Source: Cyanobacteria bacterium T3Sed10_376R1m (GTDB taxonomy: Bacteria > Cyanobacteriota > Cyanobacteriia > Cyanobacteriales > Cyanobacteriaceae). From it: a DNA stretch of 5,949 bases. The notes beneath the pieces are model-generated. The model saw nothing but the letters and a program-made list of their open reading frames with translations, searched no databases and was not told the DNA's origin. Every line of letters begins with the position of its first letter. Position 1 is the stretch's first letter. The translations under genes were made by a program, and so were the position numbers. Below, piece after piece: positions 5,852-5,949 of this stretch. Location: assembly GCA_003566215.1 (NCBI GenBank), contig PXEJ01000068.1, forward strand, positions 1 to 5,949, read 5' to 3'.

Positions 5852-5949
5852 ATGAACACAGATCTAAACATCATCAACAGCAAAGACTTATTCGCTCCCG
5901 TAGTTTTTCGTTCAGAATTTAACCATTTTGAACCAATTAGTGCTAATCA
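5852..5949 (+). CDS. Start of an unrecognised gene, running off the right edge
   Basis: An open frame begins at ATG 5852 and stays open for 32 codons to the window end. The encoded start is MNTDLNIINSKDLFAPVVFR, followed by a short polar/aromatic stretch ending in Asn. There is no signal peptide or membrane segment in what is visible, and I do not recognise the family from so few residues. Support comes from the open frame, its place downstream of a plausible -10 box, and the absence of any other coding candidate. No clear Shine-Dalgarno precedes it. Confidence 0.6.
   Translation, partial: MNTDLNIINSKDLFAPVVFRSEFNHFEPISAN

Noticed and set aside
4996..5949. Intact IS6 insertion sequence
   Set aside because: No terminal inverted repeats or target duplication are visible, the catalytic half is absent and the first Asp is lost, so this is not a mobile element now.

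Overview
The window looks like chromosomal DNA from an AT-rich cyanobacterium, probably unicellular. Two things support this. The octamer GCGATCGC (HIP1, the palindrome over-represented in many cyanobacterial genomes) occurs four times in under 6 kb of low-GC DNA. The window also encodes LdpA, an iron-sulfur clock-input protein known only from cyanobacteria. The base composition would fit the Cyanobacterium/Geminocystis type, but I cannot fix the genus.

Layout. Bases 1-2314 (minus) hold phosphoenolpyruvate carboxylase (ppc); its C-terminal end lies beyond the left edge. A 250-bp divergent intergenic region follows. The next two genes, on the plus strand and 36 bp apart, look like an operon: a membrane-anchored glyoxalase/VOC-fold protein (2565-3140) and ldpA (3177-4268, apparently with a non-ATG start). 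Convergent to ldpA, with 16 bp between the stop codons, is a CbiO/EcfA-type ABC ATPase (4285-4995, minus) with no other transporter subunit beside it. A very AT-rich divergent region (4996-5163) carries two back-to-back extended -10 promoters, a nested inverted repeat and a 20-bp-spaced direct repeat. It separates the ATPase from a plus-strand gene at 5164-5733. The window ends in the first 32 codons of an unrecognised plus-strand gene (5852 onward).

The most interesting gene is 5164-5733. Its first ~135 residues read as the N-terminal half of an IS6-family transposase: the helix-turn-helix region and the start of the DDE/RNase H-like domain. The first catalytic Asp is replaced, the remaining catalytic half is missing, and a single transmembrane helix follows a basic stretch. 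There are no visible IS ends. It looks like a domesticated transposase fragment turned into a small membrane-tethered, possibly DNA-binding, protein.

How the genes relate: ppc supplies oxaloacetate (anaplerotic carbon fixation) and LdpA is known to report redox/light state to the circadian clock. The VOC protein may share LdpA's expression. I see no evidence that the ATPase or the transposase-derived gene belongs functionally to that pair. No tRNA, rRNA, CRISPR array or intact mobile element is visible.
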